Part shown: positions 50,837 through 63,925 of the stretch, piece by piece
Layout of the letters: every line of letters starts with the position of its first letter
Numbering within the stretch: position 1 is the stretch's first letter
Program-made: the position numbers and the translations under genes
The notes under the pieces: generated by a model
Databases searched by the model: none
Told to the model about the DNA's origin: nothing
What the model saw: only the letters and a program-made list of their open reading frames with translations
NCBI RefSeq assembly: GCF_050947335.1
Contig: NW_027473519.1
Location: 186,001 to 250,000 of the forward strand
Direction: 5' to 3'
Length of the DNA stretch: 64,000 bases
DNA from: Megachile rotundata
Lineage: Eukaryota > Arthropoda > Insecta > Hymenoptera > Megachilidae

Positions 50837-51823
50837 TAACATAACTAGATAGTACAGAGTCGAATTACAGCGGATATGTGCGAATTAGAGTCTGAATCGT
50901 GCGAAAATGAGCATAATTCGTTCAAAACGATCAAAATTGTTCATTGTGGTGTTGTATTGTGCTCAGTTACGATAACTTAACATGACTAGATAGTACAGAG
51001 TCGAATTACAGCGGATATGTGCGAATTAGAGGCTGAATCGTGCGAAAATGAGCATAATTCGTTCAAAACGATCAAAATTGTTCATTGTGGTGTTGAATTG
51101 TGCTCAGTTACGATAACTTAACATGACTAGATAGTACAGAGTCGAATTACAGCGGATATGTGCGAATTAGAGGCTGAATCGTGCGAAAGTGAGCATAATT
51201 CGTTCAAAACGATCAAAATTGTTCATTGTGGTGTTGAATTGTGCTCAGTTACGATAACTTAACTAGACTAGATAGTACAGAGTCGAATTACAGCGGATAT
51301 GTGCGAATTAGAGGCAGAATCGTGCGAAAATGAGCATAATTCGTGCAAAACGAGCAAAATTGTTCATTGTGGTGTTGAATTGTGCTCAGTTACGATAACT
51401 TAACATGACTAGATAGTACAGAGTCGAATTACAGCGGATATGTTCGAATTAGAGGCTGAATCGTGCGAAAATGAGCATAATTCGTTCAAAACGATCAAAA
51501 TTGTTCATTGTGGTGTTGAATTGTGCTCAGTTACGATAACTTAACATGACTAGATAGTACAGAGTCGAATTACAGCGGATATGTGCGAATTAGAGGCTGA
51601 ATCGTGCGAAAATGAGCATAATTCGTTCAAAACGAGCAAAATTGTTCATTGTGGTGTTGAATTGTGCTCAGATAGGATAACTTAACATAACTAGATAGTA
51701 CAGAGTCGAATTACAGCGGATATGTGCGAATTAGAGGCTGAACCGTGCGAAAATGAGCATAATTCGTTCAAAACGAGCAAAATTGTTCATTGTGGTGTTG
51801 AATTGTGCTCAGATAGGATAACT

Positions 51824-51984
51824 TAACATAACTAGATAGTACAGAGTCGAATTACAGAGGATATGTGCGAATTAGAGGCTGAACCGTGCGAATATGAGCA
51901 AAATTCGTTCAAAACGAGCAAAATTCGTGCAAAACGAGCAAAATTGTTCATTGTGGTGTTGAATTGTGCTCAGTTATGATAACT
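51824..51984 (+). repeat. Hybrid 161-bp monomer (join 1)
   Basis: An L monomer with GAGGATATG, GAACCG and GAATATGAG, as in domain D, but ending in CAGTTATGATAACT followed by CAACATGAC, the tail otherwise linked to GATTAA monomers. Its usual tail is CAGATAGGATAACT. This is a recombination junction inside one monomer, between about 51905 and 51973. Confidence 0.8.
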
Positions 51985-52407
51985 CAACATGACTAGATAG
52001 TACAGAGTCGAATTACAGCGGATATGTGCGAATTAGAGGCTGAATCGTGCGAAAATGAGCATAATTCGATTAAAACGATCAAAATTGCTCATTGTGGTGT
52101 TGAATTGTGCTCAGTTATGATAACTCAACATGACTAGATAGTACAGGGTCGAATTACAGCGGATATGTGCGAATTAGAGGCTGAATCGTGCGAAAATGAG
52201 CATAATTCGTGCAAAACGAGCAAAATTGTTCATTGTGGTGTCGAATTGTGCTCAGATAGGATAACTTAACATAACTAGATAGTACAGAGTCGAATTACAG
52301 CGGATATGTGCGAATTAGAGGCTGAATCGTGCGAAAATGAGCATAATTCGTTCAAAACGATCAAAATTGTTCATTGTGGTGTTGAATTGTGCTCAGTTAC
52401 GATAACT

Positions 52408-52548
52408 TAACATGACTAGATATTACAGAGTCGAATTACAGCGGATATGTGCGAATTAGAGGCTGAATCGTGCGAAAGTGAGCATAATTCGTTCAAAACG
52501 ATCAAAATTGTTCATTGTGGTGTTGAATTGTGCTCAGTTACGATAACT
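52408..52548 (+). repeat. Hybrid 141-bp monomer (join 2)
   Basis: Begins with CTAGATATT, elsewhere followed by GAACTAG, but continues with GAATTAG and CGAAAGTGAGC, the signature of a different monomer. The 181-bp monomer and following monomers of the neighbouring HOR copies are missing here, so this is the probable deletion junction. Confidence 0.78.
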
Positions 52549-53299
52549 TAACTAGACTAGATAGTACAGAGTCGAATTACAGCGGATATGTGCGAATTAG
52601 AGGCAGAATCGTGCGAAAATGAGCATAATTCGTGCAAAACGAGCAAAATTGTTCATTGTGGTGTTGAATTGTGCTCAGTTACGATAACTTAACATGACTA
52701 GATAGTACAGAGTCGAATTACAGCGGATATGTGCGAATTAGAGGCTGAATCGTGCGAAAATGAGCATAATTCGTTCAAAACGATCAAAATTGTTCATTGT
52801 GGTGTTGAATTGTGCTCAGTTACGATAACTTAACATGACTAGATAGTACAGAGTCGAATTACAGCGGATATGTGCGAATTAGAGGCTGAATCGTGCGAAA
52901 ATGAGCATAATTCGTTCAAAACGAGCAAAATTGTTCATTGTGGTGTTGAATTGTGCTCAGATAGGATAACTTAACATAACTAGATAGTACAGAGTCGAAT
53001 TACAGCGGATATGTGCGAATTAGAGGCTGAACCGTGCGAAAATGAGCATAATTCGTTCAAAACGAGCAAAATTGTTCATTGTGGTGTTGAATTGTGCTCA
53101 GATAGGATAACTTAACATAACTAGATAGTACAGAGTCGAATTACAGCGGATATGTGCGAATTAGAGGCTGAACCGTGCGAAAATGAGCAAAATTCGTTCA
53201 AAACGAGCAAAATTCGTGCAAAACGAGCAAAATTGTTCATTGTGGTGTTGAATTGTGCTCAGATAGGATAACTTAACATAACTAGATAGTACAGAGTCG

Positions 53300-56200
53300 A
53301 ATTACAGCGGATATGTGCGAACTAGAGGCTGAATCGTGCGAAAATGAGCATAATTCGTTCAAAACGAGCAAAATTGTTCATTGTGGTGTTGAATTGTGCT
53401 CAGATAGGATAACTTAACATAACTAGATAGTACAGAGTCGAATTACAGCGGATATGTGCGAATTAGAGGCTGAATCGTTCGAAAATGAGCAAAATTCGTT
53501 CAAAATGAGCATAATACGTTCAAAACGAGCAAAATTGTTCATTATGGTGTCGAATTGTGCTCAGATAGGATAACTTAACATAACTAGATAGTACAGAGTC
53601 GAATTACAGAGGATATGTGCGAATTAGTGGCTGAATCGTTCGAAAATGAGCATAATTCGTTCAAAACGATCAAAATTGTTCATTGTGGTGTTGAATTGTG
53701 CTCAGTTACGATAACTTAACATGACTAGATAGTACAGAGTCGAATTACAGCGGATATGTGCGAATTAGATGCTGAATCGTGCGAAAATGAGCATAATTCG
53801 TTCAAAACGAGCAAAATTGTTCTTTGTGGTGTTGAATTGTGCTCAGTTACGATAACTTAACATGACTAGATAGTACAGAGTCGAATTACAGCGGATATGT
53901 GCGAATTAGAGGCTGAATCGTGCGAAAATGAGCATAATTCGATTAAAACGATCAAAATTGCTCATTGTGGTGTTGAATTGTGCTCAGTTATGATAACTCA
54001 ACATGACTAGATAGTACAGAGTCGAATTACAGCGGATATGTGCGAATTAGAGGCTGAATCGTGCGAAAATGAGCATAATTCGATTAAAACGATCAAAATT
54101 GCTCATTGTGGTGTTGAATTGTGCTCAGTTATGATAACTCAACATGACTAGATAGTACAGAGTCGAATTACAGCGGATATGTGCGAATTAGAGGCTGAAT
54201 CGTGCGAAAATGAGCATAATTCGTGCAAAACGAGCAAAATTGTTCATTGTGGTGTCGAATTGTGCTCAGATAGGATAACTTAACATAACTAGATAGTACA
54301 GAGTCGAATTACAGCGGATATGTGCGAATTAGAGGCTGAATCGTGCGAAAATGAGCATAATTCGTTCAAAACGATCAAAATTGTTCATTGTGGTGTTGAA
54401 TTGTGCTCAGTTACGATAACTTAACATGACTAGATATTACAGAGTCGAATTACAGCGGATATGTGCGAACTAGAGGCTGAATCGTTCGAAAATGAGCAAA
54501 ATTCGTTCAAAACGAGCAAAATTCGTGCAAAACGAGCAAAATTCGTGCAAAACGAGCAAAATTGTTCATTGTGGTGTTGAATTGTGCTCAGATAGGATAA
54601 CTTAACATAACTAGATAGTACAGAGTCGAATTACAGCGGATATGTGCGAATTAGAGTCTGAATCGTGCGAAAATGAGCATAATTCGTTCAAAACGATCAA
54701 AATTGTTCATTGTGGTGTTGTATTGTGCTCAGTTACGATAACTTAACATGACTAGATAGTACAGAGTCGAATTACAGCGGATATGTGCGAATTAGAGGCT
54801 GAATCGTGCGAAAATGAGCATAATTCGTTCAAAACGATCAAAATTGTTCATTGTGGTGTTGAATTGTGCTCAGTTACGATAACTTAACATGAGTAGATAG
54901 TACAGAGTCGAATTACAGCGGATATGTGCGAATTAGAGGCTGAATCGTGCGAAAGTGAGCATAATTCGTTCAAAACGATCAAAATTGTTCATTGTGGTGT
55001 TGAATTGTGCTCAGTTACGATAACTTAACTAGACTAGATAGTACAGAGTCGAATTACAGCGGATATGTGCGAATTAGAGGCAGAATCGTGCGAAAATGAG
55101 CATAATTCGTGCAAAACGAGCAAAATTGTTCATTGTGGTGTTGAATTGTGCTCAGTTACGATAACTTAACATGACTAGATAGTACAGAGTCGAATTACAG
55201 CGGATATGTGCGAATTAGAGGCTGAATCGTGCGAAAATGAGCATAATTCGTTCAAAACGATCAAAATTGTTCATTGTGGTGTTGAATTGTGCTCAGTTAC
55301 GATAACTTAACATGACTAGATAGTACAGAGTCGAATTACAGCGGATATGTGCGAATTAGAGGCTGAATCGTGCGAAAATGAGCATAATTCGTTCAAAACG
55401 AGCAAAATTGTTCATTGTGGTGTTGAATTGTGCTCAGATAGGATAACTTAACATAACTAGATAGTACAGAGTCGAATTACAGCGGATATGTGCGAATTAG
55501 AGGCTGAACCGTGCGAAAATGAGCATAATTCGTTCAAAACGAGCAAAATTGTTCATTGTGGTGTTGAATTGTGCTCAGATAGGATAACTTAACATAACTA
55601 GATAGTACAGAGTCGAATTACAGAGGATATGTGCGAATTAGAGGCTGAACCGTGCGAAAATGAGCAAAATTCGTTCAAAACGAGCAAAATTCGTGCAAAA
55701 CGAGCAAAATTGTTCATTGTGGTGTTGAATTGTGCTCAGATAGGATAACTTAACATAACTAGATAGTACAGAGTCGAATTACAGCGGATATGTGCGAACT
55801 AGAGGCTGAATCGTGCGAAAATGAGCATAATTCGTTCAAAACGAGCAAAATTGTTCATTGTGGTGTTGAATTCTGCTCAGATAGGATAACTTAACATAAC
55901 TAGATAGTACAGAGTCGAATTACAGCGGATATGTGCGAATTAGAGGCTGAATCGTTCGAAAATGAGCAAAATTCGTTCAAAATGAGCATAATACGTTCAA
56001 AACGAGCAAAATTGTTCATTATGGTGTCGAATTGCGCTCAGATAGGATAACTTAACATAACTAGATAGTACAGAGTCGAATTACAGCGGATATGTGCGAA
56101 TTAGAGGCTGAATCGTGCGAAAATGAGCATAATTCGTTCAAAACGATCAAAATTGTTCATTGTGGTGTTGAATTGTGCTCAGTTACGATAACTTAACTTG

Positions 56201-59200
56201 ACTAGATATTACAGAGTCGAATTACAGCGGATATGTGCGAACTAGAGGCTGAATCGTGCGAAAATGAGCATAATTCGTTCAAAACGATCAAAATTGTTCA
56301 TTGTGGTGTTGAATTGTGCTCAGTTACGATAACTTAACATGACTAGATAGTACAGAGTCGAATTACAGCGGATATGTGCGAATTACAGGCTGAATCGTGC
56401 GAAAATGAGCATAATTCGTGCAAAACGAGCAAAATTGTTCATTGTGGTGTCAAATTGTGCTCAGATAGGATAACTTAACATAACTAGATAGTACAGAGTC
56501 GAATTACAGCGAATATGTGCGAATTAGAGGCTGAATCGTTCGAAAATGAGCAAAATTCGTTCAAAACGAGCAAAATTCGTACAAAACGAGCAAAATTGTT
56601 CATTGTGGTGTTGAATTGTGCTCAGATAGGATAACTTAACATAACTAGATAGTACAGAGTCGAATTGCAGCGGATATGTGCGAATTAGAGACTGAATCGT
56701 GCGAAAATGAGCATAATTCGTGCAAAACGAGCAAAATTGTTCATTGTGGTGTCGAATTGTGCTCAGATAGGATAACTTAACATAACTAGATAGTACAGAG
56801 TCGAATTACAGCGGATATGTGCGAATTAGAGGCTGTATCGTGCGAAAATGAGCATAATTCGTTCAAAACGAGCAAAATTCGTGCAAAACGAGCAAAATTG
56901 TTCATTGTGGTGTTGAGTTGTGCTCAGATAGGATAACTTAACATAACTAGATAGTACAGAGTCGAATTACAGCGGATATGTGCGAACTAGAGGCTGAATC
57001 GTGCGAAAATGAGCATAATTCGTTCAAAACGAGCAAAATTGTTCATTGTGGTGTTGAATTGTGCTCAGATAGGATAACTTAACATAACTAGATAGTACAG
57101 AGTCGAATTACAGCGGATATGTGCGAATTAGAGGCTGAATCGTGCGAAAATGAGCATAATTCGTTCAAAACGATCAAAATTGTTCATTGTGGTGTTGAAT
57201 TGTGCTCAGTTACGATAACTTAACATGACTAGATAGTACAGAGTCGAATTACAGCGGATATGTGCGAATTAGAGGCTGAATCGTGCGAAAATGAGCATAA
57301 TTCGTTCAAAACGATCAAAATTGTTCATTGTGGTGTTGAATTGTGCTCAGTTACGATAACTTAACTAGACTAGATAGTACAGAGTCGAATTACAGCGGAT
57401 ATGTGCGAATTAGAGGCTGAATCGTGCGAAAATGAGCATAATTCGTTCAAAACGAGCAAAATTCGTGCAAAACGAGCAAAATTGTTCATTGTGGTGTTGA
57501 GTTGTGCTCAGATAGGATAACTTAACATAACTAGATAGTACAGAGTCGAATTACAGCGGATATGTGCGAATTAGAGGCTGAATCGTTCGAAAATGAGCAA
57601 AATTCGTTCAAAACGAGCAAAATTGTTCGTTGTGGTGTTGAATTGTGCTCAGATAGGATAACGTAACATAACTAGGTAGTACAGAGTCGAATTACAGCGG
57701 ATATGTGCGAATTAGAGGCTGAATCGTGCGAAAATGAGCATAATTCGTTCAAAACGAGCAAAATTGTTCGTTGTGGTGTTGAATTGTGCTCAGATAGGAT
57801 AACTTAACATAACTAGATAGTACAGAGTGGAATTACAGCGGATATCTGCGAATTAGAGGCTGAATCGTTCGAAAATGAGCAATATTCGTTCAAAACGAGT
57901 AAAATTGTTCATTGTGGTGTTGAATTGTGCTCAGATAGGATAACTTAACATAACTAGATAGTACAGAGTGGAATTACAGCGGATATGTGCGAATTAGAGG
58001 CTGAATCGTGCGAAAATGAGCATAATTCGTTCAAAACGATCAAAATTGTTCATTGTGGTGTTGAATTGTGCTCAGTTACGATAACTTAACATGACTAGAT
58101 AGTACAGAGTCGAATTACAGCGAATATGTGCGATTTAGAGGCTGAATCGTTCGAAAATGAGCAAAATTCGTTCAAAACGAGCAAAATTCGTGCAAAACGA
58201 GCAAAATTGTTCATTGTGGTGTTGAATTGTGCTCAGATAGGATAACTTAACATAACTAGATAGTACAGAGTCGAATTACAGCGGATATGTGCGAACTAGA
58301 GGCTGAATCGTGCGAAAATGAGCATAATTCGTTCAAAACGAGCAAAATTGTTCATTGTGGTGTTGAATTGTGCTCAGATAGGATAACTTAACATAACTAG
58401 ATAGTACAGAGTCGAATTACAGCGGATATGTGCGAATTAGAGGCTGAATCGTTCGAAAATGAGCAAAATTCGTTCAAAATGAGCATAATACGTTCAAAAC
58501 GAGCAAAATTGTTCATTATGGTGTCGAATTGTGCTCAGATAGGATAACTTAACATAACTAGATAGTACAGAGTCGAATTACAGAGGATATGTGCGAATTA
58601 GTGGCTGAATCGTTCGAGAATGAGCATAATTCGTTCAAAACGATCAAAATTGTTCATTGTGGTGTTGAATTGTGCTCAGTTACGATAACTTAACATGACT
58701 AGATAGTACAGAGTCGAATTACAGCGGATATGTGCGAATTAGATGCTGAATCGTGCGAAAATGAGCATAATTCGTTCAAAACGAGCAAAATTGTTCTTTG
58801 TGGTGTTGAATTGTGCTCAGTTACGATAACTTAACATGACTAGATAGTACAGAGTCGAATTACAGCGGATATGTGCGAATTAGAGGCTGAATCGTGCGAA
58901 AATGAGCATAATTCGATTAAAACGATCAAAATTGCTCATTGTGGTGTTGAATTGTGCTCAGTTATGATAACTCAACATGACTAGATAGTACAGAGTCGAA
59001 TTACAGCGGATATGTGCGAATTAGAGGCTGAATCGTGCGAAAATGAGCATAATTCGATTAAAACGATCAAAATTGCTCATTGTGGTGTTGAATTGTGCTC
59101 AGTTATGATAACTCAACATGACTAGATAGTACAGAGTCGAATTACAGCGGATATGTGCGAATTAGAGGCTGAATCGTGCGAAAATGAGCATAATTCGTGC

Positions 59201-61020
59201 AAAACGAGCAAAATTGTTCATTGTGGTGTCGAATTGTGCTCAGATAGGATAACTTAACATAACTAGATAGTACAGAGTCGAATTACAGCGGATATGTGCG
59301 AATTAGAGGCTGAATCGTGCGAAAATGAGCATAATTCGTTCAAAACGATCAAAATTGTTCATTGTGGTGTTGAATTGTGCTCAGTTACGATAACTTAACA
59401 TGACTAGATAGTACAGAGTCGAATTACAGCGGATATGTGCGAATTAGAGGCTGAATCGTGCGAAAATGAGCATAATTCGTTCAAAACGAGCAAAATTCGT
59501 GCAAAACGAGCAAAATTGTTCATTGTGGTGTTGAGTTGTGCTCAGATAGGATAACTTAACATAACTAGATAGTACAGAGTCGAATTACAGCGGATATGTG
59601 CGAACTAGAGGCTGAATCGTGCGAAAATGAGCATAATTCGTTCAAAACGAGCAAAATTGTTCATTGTGGTGTTGAATTGTGCTCAGATAGGATAACTTAA
59701 CATAACTAGATAGTACAGAGTCGAATTACAGCGGATATGTGCGAATTAGAGGCTGAATCGTGCGAAAATGAGCATAATTCGTTCAAAACGATCAAAATTG
59801 TTCATTGTGGTGTTGAATTGTGCTCAGTTACGATAACTTAACATGACTAGATAGTACAGAGTCGAATTACAGCGGATATGTGCGAATTAGAGGCTGAATC
59901 GTGCGAAAATGAGCATAATTCGTTCAAAACGATCAAAATTGTTCATTGTGGTGTTGAATTGTGCTCAGTTACGATAACTTAACTAGACTAGATAGTACAG
60001 AGTCGAATTACAGCGGATATGTGCGAATTAGAGGCTGAATCGTGCGAAAATGAGCATAATTCGTTCAAAACGAGCAAAATTCGTGCAAAACGAGCAAAAT
60101 TGTTCATTGTGGTGTTGAGTTGTGCTCAGATAGGATAACTTAACATAACTAGATAGTACAGAGTCGAATTACAGCGGATATGTGCGAATTAGAGGCTGAA
60201 TCGTTCGAAAATGAGCAAAATTCGTTCAAAACGAGCAAAATTGTTCGTTGTGGTGTTGAATTGTGCTCAGATAGGATAACGTAACATAACTAGGTAGTAC
60301 AGAGTCGAATTACAGCGGATATGTGCGAATTAGAGGCTGAATCGTGCGAAAATGAGCATAATTCGTTCAAAACGAGCAAAATTGTTCGTTGTGGTGTTGA
60401 ATTGTGCTCAGATAGGATAACTTAACATAACTAGATAGTACAGAGTGGAATTACAGCGGATATCTGCGAATTAGAGGCTGAATCGTTCGAAAATGAGCAA
60501 TATTCGTTCAAAACGAGTAAAATTGTTCATTGTGGTGTTGAATTGTGCTCAGTTACGATAACTTAACATGACTAGATATTACAGAGTCGAATTACAGCGG
60601 ATATGTGCGAACTAGAGGCTGAATCGTGCGAAAATGAGCATAATTCGTTCAAAACGAGCAAAATTGTTCATTGTGGTGTTGAATTGTGCTCAGATAGGAT
60701 AACTTAACATAACTAGATAGTACAGAGTGGAATTACAGCGGATATGTGCGAATTAGAGGCTGAATCGTGCGAAAATGAGCATAATTCGTTCAAAACGATC
60801 AAAATTGTTCATTGTGGTGTTGAATTGTGCTCAGTTACGATAACTTAACATGACTAGATAGTACAGAGTCGAATTACAGCGAATATGTGCGATTTAGAGG
60901 CTGAATCGTTCGAAAATGAGCAAAATTCGTTCAAAACGAGCAAAATTCGTGCAAAACGAGCAAAATTGTTCATTGTGGTGTTGAATTGTGCTCAGATAGG
61001 ATAACTTAACATAACTAGAT
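53300..61020 (+). repeat. Right-hand HOR, copy 3 (about 52 monomers)
   Basis: Paired with the last copy at 7,732 bp before, and 7,591 bp after, one missing monomer: TTAGTGG 53624/61356; 181-bp anchor 54430/62021; GAGTAG 54891/62482; GGCAGAATC 55079/62670; TTCTGC 55871/63462; ATTGCGCTC 56031/63622; ACTTAACTTG 56191/63782. 7,591 equals 52 x 141 + 13 x 20 - 1. An internal 2,618-bp repeat (CTAGGTAG 57672/60290, CAATATT 57880/60498; 18 monomers + 4 units) lies inside. Confidence 0.8.
54422..54602 (+). repeat. 181-bp monomer, copy 7
   Basis: 5,820 bp downstream of copy 5. Its HOR copy lacks the second 181-bp monomer found in the two preceding copies. Confidence 0.94.
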
Positions 61021-61093
61021 AGTACAGAGTCGAATTACAGCGGATATGTGCGAACTAGAGGCTGAATCGTGCGAAAATGAGCATAATTCGTTC

Positions 61094-61096
61094 AAA
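61094..61096 (+). other. Single-base deletion, TTCAAACGAG
   Basis: One A lost from the A4 run of TTCAAAACGAG. It is the only off-register indel I found right of 3 kb, and it explains the 1-bp shortfall in the 7,591-bp and 2,617-bp offsets that span it. Confidence 0.88.
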
Positions 61097-62012
61097 CGAG
61101 CAAAATTGTTCATTGTGGTGTTGAATTGTGCTCAGATAGGATAACTTAACATAACTAGATAGTACAGAGTCGAATTACAGCGGATATGTGCGAATTAGAG
61201 GCTGAATCGTTCGAAAATGAGCAAAATTCGTTCAAAATGAGCATAATACGTTCAAAACGAGCAAAATTGTTCATTATGGTGTCGAATTGTGCTCAGATAG
61301 GATAACTTAACATAACTAGATAGTACAGAGTCGAATTACAGAGGATATGTGCGAATTAGTGGCTGAATCGTTCGAAAATGAGCATAATTCGTTCAAAACG
61401 ATCAAAATTGTTCATTGTGGTGTTGAATTGTGCTCAGTTACGATAACTTAACATGACTAGATAGTACAGAGTCGAATTACAGCGGATATGTGCGAATTAG
61501 AGGCTGAATCGTGCGAAAATGAGCATAATTCGATTAAAACGATCAAAATTGCTCATTGTGGTGTTGAATTGTGCTCAGTTATGATAACTCAACATGACTA
61601 GATAGTACAGAGTCGAATTACAGCGGATATGTGCGAATTAGAGGCTGAATCGTGCGAAAATGAGCATAATTCGATTAAAACGATCAAAATTGCTCATTGT
61701 GGTGTTGAATTGTGCTCAGTTATGATAACTCAACATGACTAGATAGTACAGAGTCGAATTACAGCGGATATGTGCGAATTAGAGGCTGAATCGTGCGAAA
61801 ATGAGCATAATTCGTGCAAAACGAGCAAAATTGTTCATTGTGATGTCGAATTGTGCTCAGATAGGATAACTTAACATCACTAGATAGTACAGAGTCGAAT
61901 TACAGCGGATATGTGCGAATTAGAGGCTGAATCGTGCGAAAATGAGCATAATTCGTTCAAAACGATCAAAATTGTTCATTGTGGTGTTGAATTGTGCTCA
62001 GTTACGATAACT

Positions 62013-62193
62013 TAACATGACTAGATATTACAGAGTCGAATTACAGCGGATATGTGCGAACTAGAGGCTGAATCGTTCGAAAATGAGCAAAATTCGTTCA
62101 AAACGAGCAAAATTCGTGCAAAACGAGCAAAATTCGTGCAAAACGAGCAAAATTGTTCATTGTGGTGTTGAATTGTGCTCAGATAGGATAACT
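62013..62193 (+). repeat. 181-bp monomer, copy 8
   Basis: 7,591 bp downstream of copy 7, in the last, window-truncated HOR copy. Private variants nearby (GAGTAGATAG at 54891 and 62482) keep the same 7,591-bp offset. Confidence 0.94.
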
Positions 62194-63925
62194 TAACATA
62201 ACTAGATAGTACAGAGTCGAATTACAGCGGATATGTGCGAATTAGAGTCTGAATCGTGCGAAAATGAGCATAATTCGTTCAAAACGATCAAAATTGTTCA
62301 TTGTGGTGTTGTATTGTGCTCAGTTACGATAACTTAACATGACTAGATAGTACAGAGTCGAATTACAGCGGATATGTGCGAATTAGAGGCTGAATCGTGC
62401 GAAAATGAGCATAATTCGTTCAAAACGATCAAAATTGTTCATTGTGGTGTTGAATTGTGCTCAGTTACGATAACTTAACATGAGTAGATAGTACAGAGTC
62501 GAATTACAGCGGATATGTGCGAATTAGAGGCTGAATCGTGCGAAAGTGAGCATAATTCGTTCAAAACGATCAAAATTGTTCATTGTGGTGTTGAATTGTG
62601 CTCAGTTACGATAACTTAACTAGACTAGATAGTACAGAGTCGAATTACAGCGGATATGTGCGAATTAGAGGCAGAATCGTGCGAAAATGAGCATAATTCG
62701 TGCAAAACGAGCAAAATTGTTCATTGTGGTGTTGAATTGTGCTCAGTTACGATAACTTAACATGACTAGATAGTACAGAGTCGAATTACAGCGGATATGT
62801 GCGAATTAGAGGCTGAATCGTGCGAAAATGAGCATAATTCGTTCAAAACGATCAAAATTGTTCATTGTGGTGTTGAATTGTGCTCAGTTACGATAACTTA
62901 ACATGACTAGATAGTACAGAGTCGAATTACAGCGGATATGTGCGAATTAGAGGCTGAATCGTGCGAAAATGAGCATAATTCGTTCAAAACGAGCAAAATT
63001 GTTCATTGTGGTGTTGAATTGTGCTCAGATAGGATAACTTAACATAACTAGATAGTACAGAGTCGAATTACAGCGGATATGTGCGAATTAGAGGCTGAAC
63101 CGTGCGAAAATGAGCATAATTCGTTCAAAACGAGCAAAATTGTTCATTGTGGTGTTGAATTGTGCTCAGATAGGATAACTTAACATAACTAGATAGTACA
63201 GAGTCGAATTACAGAGGATATGTGCGAATTAGAGGCTGAACCGTGCGAAAATGAGCAAAATTCGTTCAAAACGAGCAAAATTCGTGCAAAACGAGCAAAA
63301 TTGTTCATTGTGGTGTTGAATTGTGCTCAGATAGGATAACTTAACATAACTAGATAGTACAGAGTCGAATTACAGCGGATATGTGCGAACTAGAGGCTGA
63401 ATCGTGCGAAAATGAGCATAATTCGTTCAAAACGAGCAAAATTGTTCATTGTGGTGTTGAATTCTGCTCAGATAGGATAACTTAACATAACTAGATAGTA
63501 CAGAGTCGAATTACAGCGGATATGTGCGAATTAGAGGCTGAATCGTTCGAAAATGAGCAAAATTCGTTCAAAATGAGCATAATACGTTCAAAACGAGCAA
63601 AATTGTTCATTATGGTGTCGAATTGCGCTCAGATAGGATAACTTAACATAACTAGATAGTACAGAGTCGAATTACAGCGGATATGTGCGAATTAGAGGCT
63701 GAATCGTGCGAAAATGAGCATAATTCGTTCAAAACGATCAAAATTGTTCATTGTGGTGTTGAATTGTGCTCAGTTACGATAACTTAACTTGACTAGATAT
63801 TACAGAGTCGAATTACAGCGGATATGTGCGAACTAGAGGCTGAATCGTGCGAAAATGAGCATAATTCGTTCAAAACGATCAAAATTGTTCATTGTGGTGT
63901 TGAATTGTGCTCAGTTACGATAACT

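Larger units (their letters stand above)
45731..51570 (+). repeat. Right-hand HOR, copy 2 (40 monomers, 5,840 bp)
   Basis: Same order as copy 1 but one 141-bp monomer shorter: markers after 49.3 kb are offset by 5,840 (TTAGTGG 44018/49858, GATTAA 44335/50175, 181-bp anchor 44824/50664, GGCAGAATC 45473/51313). Private change: TTCCTGCAAAACG near 45943 in one L monomer. Confidence 0.83.
51571..53300 (+). repeat. Rearranged segment between HOR copies
   Basis: Contains the GAATATGAG L monomer of domain D (51890), a single GATTAA monomer (52068), and a second GGCAGAATC (52602) only 1,289 bp after the previous one. Two hybrid monomers (51824-51984 and 52408-52548) mark joins between series that are elsewhere separate. 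Confidence 0.7.
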
